From Tianweitania populi (lineage in GTDB: Bacteria > Pseudomonadota > Alphaproteobacteria > Rhizobiales > Rhizobiaceae): a DNA stretch of 64,000 nt. The notes beneath the pieces are model-generated. The model had not been told where the DNA came from. It did no database searches and saw only the letters and a list, made by a program, of their open reading frames with translations. A program made the position numbers and the translations under genes. Position 1 is the stretch's first letter, and every line of letters starts with the position of its first letter. The DNA lies in NCBI RefSeq assembly GCF_014652875.1, contig NZ_BMZQ01000001.1, positions 1,116,001-1,180,000 on the forward strand, in the 5' to 3' direction. Positions 37,158 through 48,400 of the stretch are shown here, in pieces.

Positions 37158-38224
37158 CCGAGATGCCGCGCCGACCAGCCTCGTTTCCGATCACTGCCGA
37201 GCCTGAAGCACCCTTGCATGTGGAGGCTGCTCCGCGCCGTCCGCGTGCGATCGTTGACACGTCCGCCGTGCGCGCTGCGGAACACGACATCTTCGACGAA
37301 CCAGACGTGGTAACCGCACCGCCGCCGCCGGCTACCGCAAAACGGCGACGCTCGCCTTTGGCGGCGATCTTCCTGTCCGCGTTCGGCGCGTTCGTGTCGC
37401 TGGCTGTCGGGCTTTGGGCCGAGAGCATCATCCGCGATCTGTTTGCCCGCACCCAATGGCTGGGCTGGCTCGCCGCTGCTCTTGCGGGCACTGCCGCTCT
37501 GGCGTTGCTGGCGATCCTCCTGCGCGAAGTCATTGCCCTACGACGGCTTAAATCGATGGAAGTGTTCCGCAGCCGCGGCATCGCCGTAATCGCCAACAAT
37601 GACACCAAGGGCGCACGGGCACTGGTGCAGGATCTCAGTTCATTTCTGTCGGCGAAGCCCGAAACCGCAGCCGGACGGCGTATGCTGAACGATCTGCGTG
37701 ATGATGTGATCGATGGCGCCGACCTCATGCGTCTGGCCGAAACCGAACTTCTCACGCCGCTCGACCAGCGTGCGCAACTCATGATCCTCGATGCCGCCAA
37801 GCGCGTATCGCTGGTCACGGCAGTCAGCCCCCGCGCACTGGTGGATCTGGCCTACGTGATCTTCGAAGCAGGAAGGCTGATCCGCCGGATTGCCGACCTT
37901 TATGGCGGCAGGCCGGGCACGCTTGGTTTTATCCGCATTGCGCGCGACGTGCTGGCGCATCTGGCGGTCACCGGTACGGTCGCGTTTGGTGACAGTCTGG
38001 TGCATCAGCTGGTTGGTCAGGGATTGGCAGCGCGCTTGTCAGCCAGGCTCGGCGAAGGCGTGGTCAACGGCATGATGACGGCTCGCATCGGGCTTGCGGC
38101 CATGGAGACGGCGCGTCCGCTGCCGTTCAACGCGGTGCGCCGGCCCGGTATCGGCGACTTTCTGGCTGCGCTCTCCGCCTTTGCCCGCGCGCGTCGAAGT
38201 GAAGACGACGGTGCCCCTGCGTGA
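37154..38224 (+). CDS. ycjF: YcjF-family membrane protein (TIGR01620/DUF697)
   Basis: 356 residues. A Pro-rich cytoplasmic N-terminus of about 70 residues is followed by two TM helices (AAIFLSAFGAFVSLAVGLW and WLAAALAGTAALALLAILL), a soluble segment, and the DUF697 domain with SPRALVDLAYVIFEAGRLIR and VAFGDSLVHQLVGQGLAA. It partners YcjX, to which it is coupled by a 4-base overlap. Its function in envelope stress is inferred from E. coli regulation only. Confidence 0.9.
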   Translation: MTEMPRRPASFPITAEPEAPLHVEAAPRRPRAIVDTSAVRAAEHDIFDEPDVVTAPPPPATAKRRRSPLAAIFLSAFGAFVSLAVGLWAESIIRDLFARTQWLGWLAAALAGTAALALLAILLREVIALRRLKSMEVFRSRGIAVIANNDTKGARALVQDLSSFLSAKPETAAGRRMLNDLRDDVIDGADLMRLAETELLTPLDQRAQLMILDAAKRVSLVTAVSPRALVDLAYVIFEAGRLIRRIADLYGGRPGTLGFIRIARDVLAHLAVTGTVAFGDSLVHQLVGQGLAARLSARLGEGVVNGMMTARIGLAAMETARPLPFNAVRRPGIGDFLAALSAFARARRSEDDGAPA

Positions 38225-38330
38225 CTCGATCGGAGCACCAACTCGACTCGGTCGCTACGAAGCATTAACCATTCGAAGGCATGGTCAAACTCAGTTTTCC
38301 AGCCCTCGTGTCCCGTCTGGTAGCCCTTTG

Positions 38331-38870
38331 ATGAAACGCACTGTTCTTTCTGCTGCGGCTGCTGTTGCCGTGCTCGCTTCCACGTTCGCTTCGCCTGTTT
38401 TCGCAGCCGATCAGGACAAGCAATTCTTCGAAGGCGTACAGGGCGAATGGTCCGGCGCAGGCGAAGTCGTGGCCGGCAAATACAAGGGCACGAAGTTCAA
38501 CTGTAACTTCACAGGCTCCAGCCACGCCCAGAAGGTCGGTATGGCGCTCGATGGCAGCTGCCGCGTCGGCATGTTCACGCAGGTGATGTCGGCCCGTTTC
38601 GAAAAAAACGGCAAGACCTATTCCGGCACCTTCCTCGACGGCGCTGAGGGCAAGGGCCTCAACGTGACGTCCGGCAATGTCACCGGCGACAAGGCGGTTT
38701 TCGGCCTGCACCGAGCGCAGCTTCGCGGCGCGATGCTCGCACGCCTGGCTGATCCCGAAACGATGAACGTCACCATTTCCGTTCGCGTGAACGAAGAAAT
38801 GGTGCCGGTGATCGGCATGAGCCTCAAGCGCGTCGACATGACCGCAGTCGGTGCCATCGCCAAGAACTAG
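38331..38870 (+). CDS. Secreted protein of unknown function
   Basis: 179 residues with a typical signal peptide (MKRTVLSAAAAVAVLAST, cleavage after PVFA, about residue 25). The mature part has VQGEWSGAGEVVAGKYKGTK, two cysteines (FNCNFTG and GSCRVGMF) that could form a disulfide, and alternating beta-strand patterns suggesting a small beta-barrel. I recognise it as a type common in Rhizobiales but not a characterised family. ATG 38331 is chosen because the residues before it in frame are not signal-like. Follows ycjF by 106 bases and is convergent with folK. Confidence 0.75.
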   Translation: MKRTVLSAAAAVAVLASTFASPVFAADQDKQFFEGVQGEWSGAGEVVAGKYKGTKFNCNFTGSSHAQKVGMALDGSCRVGMFTQVMSARFEKNGKTYSGTFLDGAEGKGLNVTSGNVTGDKAVFGLHRAQLRGAMLARLADPETMNVTISVRVNEEMVPVIGMSLKRVDMTAVGAIAKN

Positions 38871-38892
38871 GCGGCAGCGACTGGCGGGCTGG

Positions 38893-39390
38893 CTATCGCA
38901 ACCAGTTCTCGCCTGAAGCGGCGACCGTGATGCCGCTTTTGTCCAGGCCAGCGGCAACGTCTGCCGCCGATCCCTGTGCTGTCGGCAGGTTTGGCGCGAT
39001 CTCGGCCAGCGGCACCATTACGAAAGCCCGCTCGGCCATGCGCGGATGCGGCACCTGCAAGCCGGCCTCCTCCACGCTGCGGTTGTCGAACCACAGAACA
39101 TCCATGTCGATCACACGCGGACCCCAACGCTCCGTGCGTACGCGCTTGAGTTGGCTTTCGGTCGCCAGGCACAGGTCCAGAAGAGCGCGCGGTTCGAGCG
39201 TTGTGGAAAGCTCTGCCACGGCATTCAAGAAGTCCGGCTGGTCGAGCTTTCCCCAAGGCGGCGTGCGATAAAGCGACGACACGGCAACGACGCTGACCTC
39301 GGCGCTTTCATCCAGCCGATGCAGAGCGTCACGCATGGCAGCCTGCGGGTCGCCGAGATTGCCACCCAGCCCGATAAAGGCACGATGCAC
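38893..39390 (-). CDS. folK: HPPK, 6-hydroxymethyldihydropterin pyrophosphokinase
   Basis: Transfers pyrophosphate from ATP to hydroxymethyldihydropterin. The 165-residue protein has FIGLGGNLGDPQAAM, SLYRTPPWG, FLNAVAEL, the signature RWGPRVIDMDVLWFDN (metal Asp-x-Asp) and VPHPRMAERAFVMVPLAE. Start GTG 39390, five bases after the folB stop. Last gene of folP-folB-folK. Complete. Confidence 0.95.
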   Translation of the reverse strand: MHRAFIGLGGNLGDPQAAMRDALHRLDESAEVSVVAVSSLYRTPPWGKLDQPDFLNAVAELSTTLEPRALLDLCLATESQLKRVRTERWGPRVIDMDVLWFDNRSVEEAGLQVPHPRMAERAFVMVPLAEIAPNLPTAQGSAADVAAGLDKSGITVAASGENWLR

Positions 39391-39395
39391 GGCGA

Positions 39396-39758
39396 TCAGC
39401 CCTGCGGCCAGGCGATCGTTGCCTCGACATAATCCAGCACGCCGGGAACCGGCGCGTTAGGTTTGCGAACGGTGATCTCGACCTTGGCGATCTGCGGAAA
39501 GCGCGCGCAAAGCTTTTGCGCCACTTCCAGCGCAAGCGCTTCGATCAGGAAGCGACGCGCGCCGGTGATGATCTCCTCGATCACCGTGAAGGCGACACCG
39601 TAGTCGACAGTGCCCTGGATTTCATCAGCCGCAACGGCATCCGCCGCATCGACGGTCATGACAGCATCGACATAAAAGCGCTGACCCAGCCGCTCTTCTT
39701 CCTCCATCACCCCATGGCGGGCAAAGAAGGCGCAGTTCTTCATTCGGATCACGTACAT
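39396..39758 (-). CDS. folB: Dihydroneopterin aldolase
   Basis: Converts dihydroneopterin to hydroxymethyldihydropterin and glycolaldehyde. The 120-residue protein has NCAFFARHGVMEEEERLGQ, DYGVAFTVIEEII, the Glu in FLIEALALEVAQKL and EITVRKPNAPVPGVLDYV. It lies between folP and folK, completing consecutive steps. Length typical. Confidence 0.95.
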   Translation of the reverse strand: MYVIRMKNCAFFARHGVMEEEERLGQRFYVDAVMTVDAADAVAADEIQGTVDYGVAFTVIEEIITGARRFLIEALALEVAQKLCARFPQIAKVEITVRKPNAPVPGVLDYVEATIAWPQG

Positions 39759-39770
39759 GGAACGTCGCTC

Positions 39771-40631
39771 TTAAAGTCGGGGTTCGGCTTGAAGCATAGC
39801 ATCCACAACGGCAAGGGCATCCCTGTTCATTGCGACATCATGCACGCGAAAAAGGACGGCGCCTGCCATGCGCAGGATAACGCTTGTGGCAGCCGTTGCC
39901 GCGTCGCGCTCTGCGGGCTCGCGACCGGTGATCGTGCCGAGAAAGCGCTTGCGCGAGGTGCCGACAAGTAGCGGAAAGCCGAGCGCCTTCAACTCGGCCA
40001 CGCGGCGCATCAGCGATAAGTTCATGGCCAGCGTTTCCTTGCCGAAGCCGAATCCGGGATCGAGCACGATCTGCTCGTTCGTCACGCCGGCTTCATGGGC
40101 GATTTTCAGCGAGCGCTGCAGGAAGCCGACCTGATCTTCGATCACGTCAGGCAAGATCGGACGGCCGCCGCGATTGGTATGCATGATGACCAAGCCGGCG
40201 CCGTTCCGCGCCGCCACCCCCGCTAGGTCAGGCTCCCGCTGCAAGCCCCACACATCATTGACGATATGCGCGCCGGCATCCACCGCAGCTTGCGCCGTCT
40301 CCGCGCGATAGGTGTCGATCGAAAGAAGAACATTGAACCGCTCAGCGATGGCCTTGATGGCGGGAACAACGCGGTTGCGCTCTTCTTCCGGTGACACCGG
40401 TGCTGATCCAGGCCGCGTCGACTCGCCGCCCACATCGATGATCGAAGCGCCCTCTTCCACCAGCCGCTCGGCTTGGCGAAGAACCGCATCCAGGCTGGTA
40501 TACTGGCCGCCGTCGGAGAAACTGTCCGGGGTGACATTCAACACGCCCATGAGCTGCGCTTGCCGCACGAGTTCGAGGCTGCGGCCATGGGCAAGGCGCC
40601 AAAGGCGCGTCTGGTCAATTGTCACGTTCAT
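39771..40631 (-). CDS. folP: Dihydropteroate synthase
   Basis: Condenses the pterin pyrophosphate with p-aminobenzoate; sulfonamide target. The 286-residue TIM barrel has QLMGVLNVTPDSFSDGGQY, IIDVGGESTRPGS (loop 2), LSIDTYRAETAQAAVDAGAH, NDVWG, VLDPGFGFGKE, GFPLLVGTSRKRFLG and FRVHDVAMN at the end. First gene of the folate operon; divergent from the DUF922 gene. Confidence 0.96.
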   Translation of the reverse strand: MNVTIDQTRLWRLAHGRSLELVRQAQLMGVLNVTPDSFSDGGQYTSLDAVLRQAERLVEEGASIIDVGGESTRPGSAPVSPEEERNRVVPAIKAIAERFNVLLSIDTYRAETAQAAVDAGAHIVNDVWGLQREPDLAGVAARNGAGLVIMHTNRGGRPILPDVIEDQVGFLQRSLKIAHEAGVTNEQIVLDPGFGFGKETLAMNLSLMRRVAELKALGFPLLVGTSRKRFLGTITGREPAERDAATAATSVILRMAGAVLFRVHDVAMNRDALAVVDAMLQAEPRL

Positions 40632-40755
40632 TCATTCGCTATGCGGCGGCTGCCGATTGTTTGCAATGTCGGGAAATGGTGCGGCGCGCCACCTTTCATC
40701 CTCATTCACTGTTAAGGTGAGCATGGGCATGGTTGAGGCCCAACGGAGCTTTGCC

Positions 40756-41361
40756 ATGAAACGGCTGTCCCAACGTCTCGTTCTGACGGCATTGATCGCC
40801 GCGACCATCGGGTTGCCGGCCCATGCGGCCTCCGTCGTGAAAACATATAGCTATTTCAACATCGGTGGTCGGACCCTGGAAGAGCTGGAAGGCGAGCTCA
40901 ACAAGCGCGGACCGCAGATGAAGAACACCGGACGCCGCCACCCTGGCGCGACACAGATGGAGTTTACCTCAAGGGTTGGCTACGCCGAACAAGGCGGCAA
41001 ATGCGCGGTTGCGAAGGCGACTGTTACCGTCAAAGCCAAGGTCATCCTGCCGCGGTGGCGCGCACCGCGCCGTGCCGATCAGGATACGCGGCTGATCTGG
41101 AACACGCTTTCGGCCGACATCAAGCGTCATGAGGAAAGCCATGTCGGCATTGCCAAGAACCATGCGCGTGAGTTGGAAGACGCTCTGCGTGGACTTGGCC
41201 GCTTCCCGACCTGCCAAGCCGCGCAAAGCAGGGTGAAGCAGGTGACGGACAGAATTCTGGCCAAACACGACCGCGAGCAAACCCGCTTCGACAAGATCGA
41301 AGGCATCAACTTCGAAAGCCGAATCTTGCGCCTGCTGCAATATCGCATGGAGCGCATGTAG
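40756..41361 (+). CDS. Secreted DUF922 putative zinc-dependent protease
   Basis: 201 residues. Signal peptide MKRLSQRLVLTALIAATIGL, cleavage near AHA. The mature part has the DUF922 motif YFNIGGRTLEELEGELNKRG and a zinc-type HEESH (125-129) in IKRHEESHVGIAKNHARELE. Two cysteines (GKCAVAK, TCQAAQ) may pair. GGAG precedes ATG 40756; an ATG at 40723 with AAGGTGA is possible but would put 11 extra residues before the signal. Periplasmic or secreted; proteolysis is predicted, not shown. It is divergent from folP. Confidence 0.85.
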   Translation: MKRLSQRLVLTALIAATIGLPAHAASVVKTYSYFNIGGRTLEELEGELNKRGPQMKNTGRRHPGATQMEFTSRVGYAEQGGKCAVAKATVTVKAKVILPRWRAPRRADQDTRLIWNTLSADIKRHEESHVGIAKNHARELEDALRGLGRFPTCQAAQSRVKQVTDRILAKHDREQTRFDKIEGINFESRILRLLQYRMERM

Positions 41362-41409
41362 CGCCGATCTTTTCAGCGCTACGAGGACCGAACAGGCTGC
41401 GCGCTGCGC

Positions 41410-41730
41410 TCAGCCCTGCCGTTCAGGGACGTGGATGATCAGGCCTTCGAGTTCGGCCCTGACCTTGATCTGGCACGACAGGCGAGAATTCGGCCTGACA
41501 TCATAGGCGAAGTCGAGCATATCCTCTTCCATCGCCTCGGGCTCGCCAACAAGCGCGGTGAACGCCTCGTCGACATAAACGTGGCACGTCGCGCAAGCGC
41601 AGGCGCCGCCGCATTCCGCCTCGATGCCCGGCACGTTGTTGCGCAATGCGGCTTCCATGACCGTCGTGCCATCAGCGACCTGGAGATCGAAACGTGTGCC
41701 GTCAAAGGCGACCATCGTGAGTGCAGTCAT
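41410..41730 (-). CDS. [2Fe-2S] ferredoxin (adrenodoxin/FdVI type)
   Basis: 106-residue electron carrier. Ligands: C40, C46 and C49 in [19 protein letters not shown], and C86 in [24 protein letters not shown] is typical of the adrenodoxin-like class, which serves Fe-S assembly or P450-type monooxygenases. It is not in an isc operon here. The start may be ATG 41730 or 41757; the shorter one matches family length. Confidence 0.93.
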   Translation of the reverse strand: MTALTMVAFDGTRFDLQVADGTTVMEAALRNNVPGIEAECGGACACATCHVYVDEAFTALVGEPEAMEEDMLDFAYDVRPNSRLSCQIKVRAELEGLIIHVPERQG

Positions 41731-41824
41731 GGTAGATATCCCGGGGAATGAGGCCAAGGCGGAGATAAGTCCTGCCTAATCCAAGTCAACGTATTTATGG
41801 CCGCACCCGTGCCCTTGATGGCGT

Positions 41825-42211
41825 TCAGGAAGCGAGTTCATCAATAAAGGCGAGCGCCTCGTCGATCAGGCGCAGCAGGTGCGCGATCTTTTCGCGTGAG
41901 GTTGGATCGTGTTCGACTTCGGCCGAGCAGCGCGCGATCGCCGCAGCGCCGATCCCCGCGGCCGAGCCCCGCAGGCCGTGCGCCAGCTGCTTTCGGTCAT
42001 CCTCGGAAGCCTGTTCTATCGCCTCCGCAACCGTTCTTACCTGCTGCCGAAACAGGGCCAGGACCTCACCCTGTAGCTCGCGATCGCCCATCGTCTGGCC
42101 AGCGAGATAATGCAGGTCGATCGGGCGCTCACTGGACATCGCGCTGGAATCATTCGCCGCCAAGGGCACGTGTTCGGCAGCAATGGCTGCTGCGCCTTCC
42201 ACCATTTTCAT
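41825..42211 (-). CDS. Hpt-domain phosphotransfer protein
   Basis: 128 residues. After a poorly conserved 30-residue start, a four-helix Hpt domain carries LAHGLRGSAAGIGAAAIARC with phospho-acceptor H78 (usual motif xHxLKGxxxxxG). The remaining helices are amphipathic. It is a stand-alone intermediate for a phosphorelay, partner unknown. It is distinct from ChpT, the known partner of CckA. It is divergent from the GPR gene across 264 bases. Confidence 0.82.
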   Translation of the reverse strand: MKMVEGAAAIAAEHVPLAANDSSAMSSERPIDLHYLAGQTMGDRELQGEVLALFRQQVRTVAEAIEQASEDDRKQLAHGLRGSAAGIGAAAIARCSAEVEHDPTSREKIAHLLRLIDEALAFIDELAS

Positions 42212-42475
42212 GATGCTTTAATCTCTCCACCCCGTTCATCCACAGGCCGTCAGATGGCCGCCGGTCTGCGCGTTAACGACAACTTGCCCGGAAATACTGA
42301 AAACTGCACGATTGGCTTGGCCGTCGTTAACCTTGTATTTAAACTTTTACACATTCCGCGCGTTGTCGGTTTTCAATGGCCGACTGTGCCAGTACGATAC
42401 GAGCTTGGATACGAAGGACTCCTGTGGCCGTTTAATGGCGCAGGCCACTTCGAACAGCGTACGGGGTAGCGTCAC
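42212..42475. other. Divergent promoter region of the Hpt and GPR genes
   Basis: 264 bases, A/T-richer in the centre (42327-42350). TTAA at 42327-42330 and again at 42339-42342 with 8 bases between resembles a CtrA site (TTAA-N7-TTAA) with off-by-one spacing. No clear sigma-70 pair or terminator. Confidence 0.3.
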
Positions 42476-45400
42476 ATGGCTCTTAAAGTGAATTCCAGCC
42501 GCAAGCCTGATCCTGCCATCGATGACCAGGATGTCAGCCGGGAATTGGAAGAAGCACTGGCGCTGGACCTGACCGGCGATCTCGACATGGACTCCTCCAT
42601 GGAAGATCTCGAGCTCCAGATCTCCCAGGCTGCTGAAGAGCTGGCGCGCGAAGGCCGCGGCGATCATCAGCCTGTTGCCGAAGCTCCGGTTGTTGAAGAG
42701 CCCGTCGCATCCGAGCAGCCCCGCTCCGACGCTTCCATGCAGTTCGACCCGATCGCCGGCGCAACGGAAGACGACACCCTCGATCTCGACGACGCCCTGC
42801 TTTACTCCGGCGCGCACGCCGCTGCAGAACCTGTCGCTACCCAGTCAGCCGCAGCAGCAGCGCCAGTTGCAGCAGCACCAATCGTTGAGCCACGTCCGGC
42901 ACCGCAGCCTAAGCCTGCAGCGAAGATCGAAGCCGCGAATGTCGAGCCGGCCGCAGCCCCGCTGTCGCGCACCGCTGATCCCGCACCCGCCCCGGCACCG
43001 GTCTTTGCTCCGGCCAACGACCGCTTCAAATCCGCCAGCACCGCCGTTGAGCGCGTAGCCGAGCGCCGCCCTTCACGCGCCGGCTATTGGGGGGCAACCA
43101 TCCTGTCCACCGCCTGGGTCGGCGGCGGCGCGCTTCTCGCCAACGCCCTTTACGGCCCGCAAATCTGGCAGCCGGCGAGCTATCCGGAAATCTTGGCAAA
43201 TCCGTCTGTTATCGGCCTCGCCGCAGGCACGGTCCTGCCGGTGATGCTGTTCTGGGCCTTTGCGGTGATGACCCGTCGCGCTCAGGAAATGCGGATTGCC
43301 GCACAGTCGATCTCCGAAGTGGCCCGCCGTTTGGCTGAGCCGGAAACCATCGCGCAGGACCGCGTGATGATGGTGGGTCAGGCGATCCGTCGCGAAGTGT
43401 CCGCCATGGGCGAAGGCATCGAGCGCACGCTTGCCCGCGCGGTCGAGCTGGAAACGCTGGTTCATACCGAGGTCAACGAACTCGAGCGCGCTTATTCCGA
43501 AAACGAAATGCGCATCCGCTCGCTGGTGGATGGTCTAGGCGCCGAGCGCGAGGCCGTGGTCAGCCATGCCGAGCGCGTGCGTGCCTCGATTTCCGGCGCG
43601 CATGAGCAGCTGAAGGAAGAGCTCGGCCAGGCCGGCGCTGTGATCAGCGGCAACATCCAGGACGCCTCGACCCGTTTGGCCGCCACGCTGAACGAGTCCG
43701 GCGACGCGCTCCTTGCGAACTTCAACGACCGCGGCGAACAGGTGAAGTCGGCGATCGACAGCCGTCTGGACACGATCTCCGAACGCATCACGACGTCCGG
43801 CGAAGCCTTTGCCGGCCTGCTCGACACCCGCATCGCGACCTTGGGCGAGAAGACCGACGGCGCCAACCGCGCTTTGGCCGAGATGCTCGACGAGCGCACC
43901 GGCGGGATCGTTTCGCTGTTGGGCGGCGCGACGCGTGCGCTGAGCGAGGAATTCGAACTCAAGCTCGGCGGCATCGAAAAGACGCTAGCCGAACGCGGCC
44001 AGTCGCTGATCGGCGCGTTTGAAAGCCGCGCCGAAGCGCTGGATGGCAATGCAGAACGGCTCAACACCGCGCTGGAAGCCCGCGCTCGTAGCATCAACGA
44101 GACGCTGATGGCGCGCACCCGCGACATCGCCGGCACGTTTGCGACCGGCAAGCAGGACCTCATCACCGTTATCGACGAAGGCAAGGCGCGTATCGGCTCC
44201 GAAATGGCCGACCTCGTTCTGTCCACCTCGTCCATGCTGGAAACGCGCGCCGCAGACTTCAGCGGCCGTCTGGCTGCAACGCGCGACGATCTCTCCGCCA
44301 ACCTCGACGAAGATCTGCGCAAGCTGGAAGAAGCGCGCACCCGCATCGATCTGTCGCTGGGCGACGCCCGCGCAGCCCTGTCTTCCGCAACCGACAGCAC
44401 GCGCTCGGCGATCGAAGACGCTCTGGCCGACGCGACCGGCCACCTGCAGACCACCCTTGGTGACGCCTCCACCCGCCTGTCCGATCTGGTGCGGGAAGCA
44501 GCCACCACCGTGGAAACGCAGTTCCGCTCCGGCGAAGTCGCGCTCGGCTCTTCGCTGGGCGGCGCAACCGACCGTGTGGAAGCCGCCATCGGCGATGCCA
44601 CAACGCGTCTGGACGACCTGATCCGCAACGCAGCCGACGCCGTGGAAGCTCGCTTCCGTGCTGGCGAAACCTCGATTGACGCGACCCTGTCGGGTACCGG
44701 CGACCGTGTTGAAGCTGCGATCAGTGGTGCGGTGTCCAAGCTTCAGGACACGTTCCGCGACGGTGAGGCCAACCTCACCAACAGCCTGGGCGGCGCGGAT
44801 GAGCGCGTCGGCGCGGCGATCGGCGGCGCAGTGACCCGTTTGCAGGAAACCTTCCGCGGCGGCGAAGCAGCCCTTGGCAACACGCTGGGCGATGCCTCGA
44901 TAACGCTGGAGCAGGCTTTGCGCGAAGGCCGGGCTACGCTCGACAAGTCGCTCAGCGACGCCACCTCCACCTTTGACATCCGCGTCGGCGACGCCCGTAC
45001 GGCGCTCGAGACCACCCTTGGCGCGGCCCGCGAAGGCATCAATCTGTCGGTGCACGAACATTCCCGCGCGATTGCCTCGGCCGTTGACGAACAGGAGCGC
45101 CGCTTCGCCGAGAACCGCGAGCGCCTGAGCGCCGTGCTCGACGCAGATTTGCAGCGAATCGCCGAGTCCCGCTATGCGGTTGACCGGATGATCAGCGAAC
45201 AGATCCGCGGTTTCGACGAAGGTCGCGAACAGCTGACCCGAGCGCTGGAAGACGATCTCCTGCGTTTCGCGGAAGCCCGCTTGCAGGCAGATTCCGCGCT
45301 TGGTGGTCATGTCGAGAAGCTGGCGGAAGGCCGCGCCGCGCTCAGCCGCGCCATCGAAGACGATCTTGCCCGCCTGACCGAAGTAAGGTCCGAAATCGAC

Positions 45401-48400
45401 TCGGCTGTGTCCAACCACGTCGGCAAGCTCGCGGAAGGCCGCAGCTACCTGTCGCGGGTCATGGAAGACGATCTGCAGAAGCTGGACGAGACCCGCAGCG
45501 CGCTCGACGAGACCGTGCTGGCGCATGTGCGTGCCCTTTCCGAAGGTGGCGCAGGCGTTGCCCAGTCCTTCGCCGACAGCCGCCGCGCGATCGCCGACCT
45601 GCTGGCAGCCGGCCGTGCCGAACTCAGCGACGCGCTCACGAACAGCGCAGCCAGTGTTTCCGTCGCGCTTACTGCCGATGCTGAGCGCCTCGATGAGGCC
45701 TTCCGTCGTCACACCGGCGTGATTGAAGAGCGCACGCGCACCATGGAAACGGCCCTAGCAACTGGCATCGACAATGTCCGCGGTACGCTGGAGCGCAGCG
45801 CCGGCGTGGTTGCCGGAGCACTGCGCGATCGCCTGATCGAAGTCACCGGCTCCCTGCACGAAGAAGCCGACAAGGCGTTTGTGGATGTCGACCGCCGCAT
45901 CGCCGAGCGCGTCGACGCTACGGCAGCACAGCTCGGACTGCGTGCCGATGATGTGGCCCGCGCCTTTGCCGATGCCGATCGTGAAATCCAGGCACGCGCC
46001 GAGCAAACCGGCACCCAACTGTCCGAACGGGCCGCCGCCATTTCCGGCGCCCTTGAGGAAGCCGATCTGCGGTTGCGCCGTAGCGCTGAGGAAAGCGGCG
46101 AGCGTCTGGCTGCGATGGTGGAAGCCGTTGCATCCCAGCTCGGCGCCCGCGCCGAAGACGTTGCCCGCGCCTTTGCTCAGGCCGATCGTGAGATCCAGGT
46201 TCGCGCCGAGCAGACCGGTACGCAGCTGTCCGAACGGGCGGCGGCGATCACCGACGCCCTTGGCGAGGCCGATCAGCGGCTGCGTCAGAGCGCGGAAGAA
46301 AGCGGCGCACGTTTGGCGGCCATGGTGGAAGGCGTTGCATCCCAGCTCGGCGCACGCGCCGTGGATGTGGCGCACGCCTTTGCCGATGCCGATCGCACGA
46401 TCCAAGAACGTGCCGAGCAGAGCGGTGCGAAGCTTGCCGAGCGCGCTGCCGCTGTTACCAAGGCGCTGGAAGAAGCCGACCGCCGCTTGCGCGCACGTGC
46501 TGAACAAAGCGGCGAACTGCTTTACGCAAAGGTCGGCGAAATTGCCGGCAGCTTCGACAAGATCGACCATCAGCTGTCCACGCGCTTCGCCGAAGGTGGC
46601 AACCAGCTTTCGGCTCATGCCGAGGAACTGGCACGCGCTATCGTGGATGCCGATCAGCGTCTCGCTGCCCGCTTTACCGACAGCAACGCCCTGCTGCGCG
46701 AGCGCAGCAATGGCATCGAAACTGTGCTGGCGGAAACCGATCGCCGCATCGCAGAGCGCATCGCAGCCAGCGATCAGACCCTGCAGGAGCGTGCGCAGGA
46801 CATCGCCCGGATTCTCGGCGAAGCGGATCAGGCCATCGCATCGCGTCTCGACAACAGCGGCGCCCTGCTCGGCTCGCGCACCGAAGAACTCGCCAAGCTT
46901 CTTACCGAAGCCGATCGGGCAATTGGCGCACGCTTTGCCAACAGCGGGTCGCAACTCGGTTCGCGGACGGAAGAGCTTGCCCGCCTTCTCGATGAGGCCG
47001 ATCAGCGCCTGGCAGATCGTGTGGCCGGCAGTGATGCCACTCTGCGCGATCGTGCTGAGGCGATCACCAACGCCTTTACTGAAGCCGACCAGCGCATTGC
47101 CGATCGCGTTGCACAAAGCACCGGTTTGCTGGCTTCGCGTGCCGAAGAGATCGTCAACACGCTGTCCGACACCGATCGGCAGCTGTCGGCCCGCGCGGAC
47201 AACGCCGCTCAGGCGCTGCTTGCCAAGATCGACGAGATCGCTCAGGCCTTCGATGCCAATGACGGTCGCCTCACCGGCCGTGCGGAAGAAACGGCAGCAA
47301 TGCTGTCCAGCCGCGCAGCCGAACTGGCCGGAATCTTTGCCGAAGCCGACCAGCGCATCGCCGATCGCTCGACGCAAACCGCGGAACTGCTCGATGGCCG
47401 CACGCAGGCTCTCGAAACCGCACTCACCCAGGCCGATCGCCGTTTGACGACCAGCATGGGCGCACTGGCAGCGCGCGTCAGCGAGCAGCTTGGCGACATG
47501 AACCAACGTCTGGAAGCCAGCGCCAGCACGGTGGGCGAGAAGCTCAACGAGCAGGTCGAGGCTGCGGAAGCCAAGCTTGCCGCAAGTGCTGCCGAACTGG
47601 CCGACACCTTCAACGCGGTGAACTCGCATATCGGCCAGCGCACGGGCGAAGCCGCGCAGACGATCGAGCGCCATGCCCGCGATCTCAGCGCCATGCTGGC
47701 TCATCGTTCCACCGAGATCGCCAAGCTGCTGGACGAAACGGCACGCCCGTTGGTCGAGCGCTTCGCAGCAAGCGGCAGCGAACTCCAGTCCAATCTGGAA
47801 GAAGCCGCCGAGCGCGCAGCCGAAAAGCTGCGCCAGGAAAACGAAGCGTTGGTCAACGCGCTGGCATCGCGCACGGCAGAGACTCTGTCGGCTGTGGAGG
47901 GTGCACGCTCCTCGCTCAGCGCTGGCGTCGGCGAGCTGATCGAGCGGCTGACCAACTCCAATGCCCGCCTCGGCGAGCTGGTCGAGTCGGCTGCGAGCAA
48001 CCTCACCAGCATCGACGAGAAGCTGCTCGGCACGACGCAGAACTTCGCTACCACGACCGAACGTGCGGCGCAGACCTTCGCAAGCTCGGCTCGCCTTATT
48101 GATGCCAATGCCGGCCGTTTGACGGAACTGTCGTCCAGCACGCTGAAGGACATTGCCGCTATCGCCCGCCGCTTCGACGAGCATGGCAAGGTCCTGTCCA
48201 ACGCCTCCGACCTGCTCGGCTCGGCGCAGAGCAACCTCGCTTCGACGCTGGACGATCGTCAGGGCGCGCTTGAGGAACTGGCCGTCGGCCTCGTCAAGAA
48301 GTCCGAAGACATCGAGCGGACCATGCGTTCCTTCGAGGATCTGGTGGGCAAGGCGCTGGAACGCGCCGAAGGCCGCACCCGCAGTTCGACGGACCAGATC

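Noticed and set aside
45890-47434. Regular DNA repeats that could be mistaken for a CRISPR or VNTR array
   Set aside because: Units are 87 or 120 bases, imperfect, in frame and encode a helical repeat within the GPR gene.
45755-48184. 809-codon open frame antisense to the GPR gene
   Set aside because: It mirrors the repeat structure of the sense gene and has no SD or family motif.
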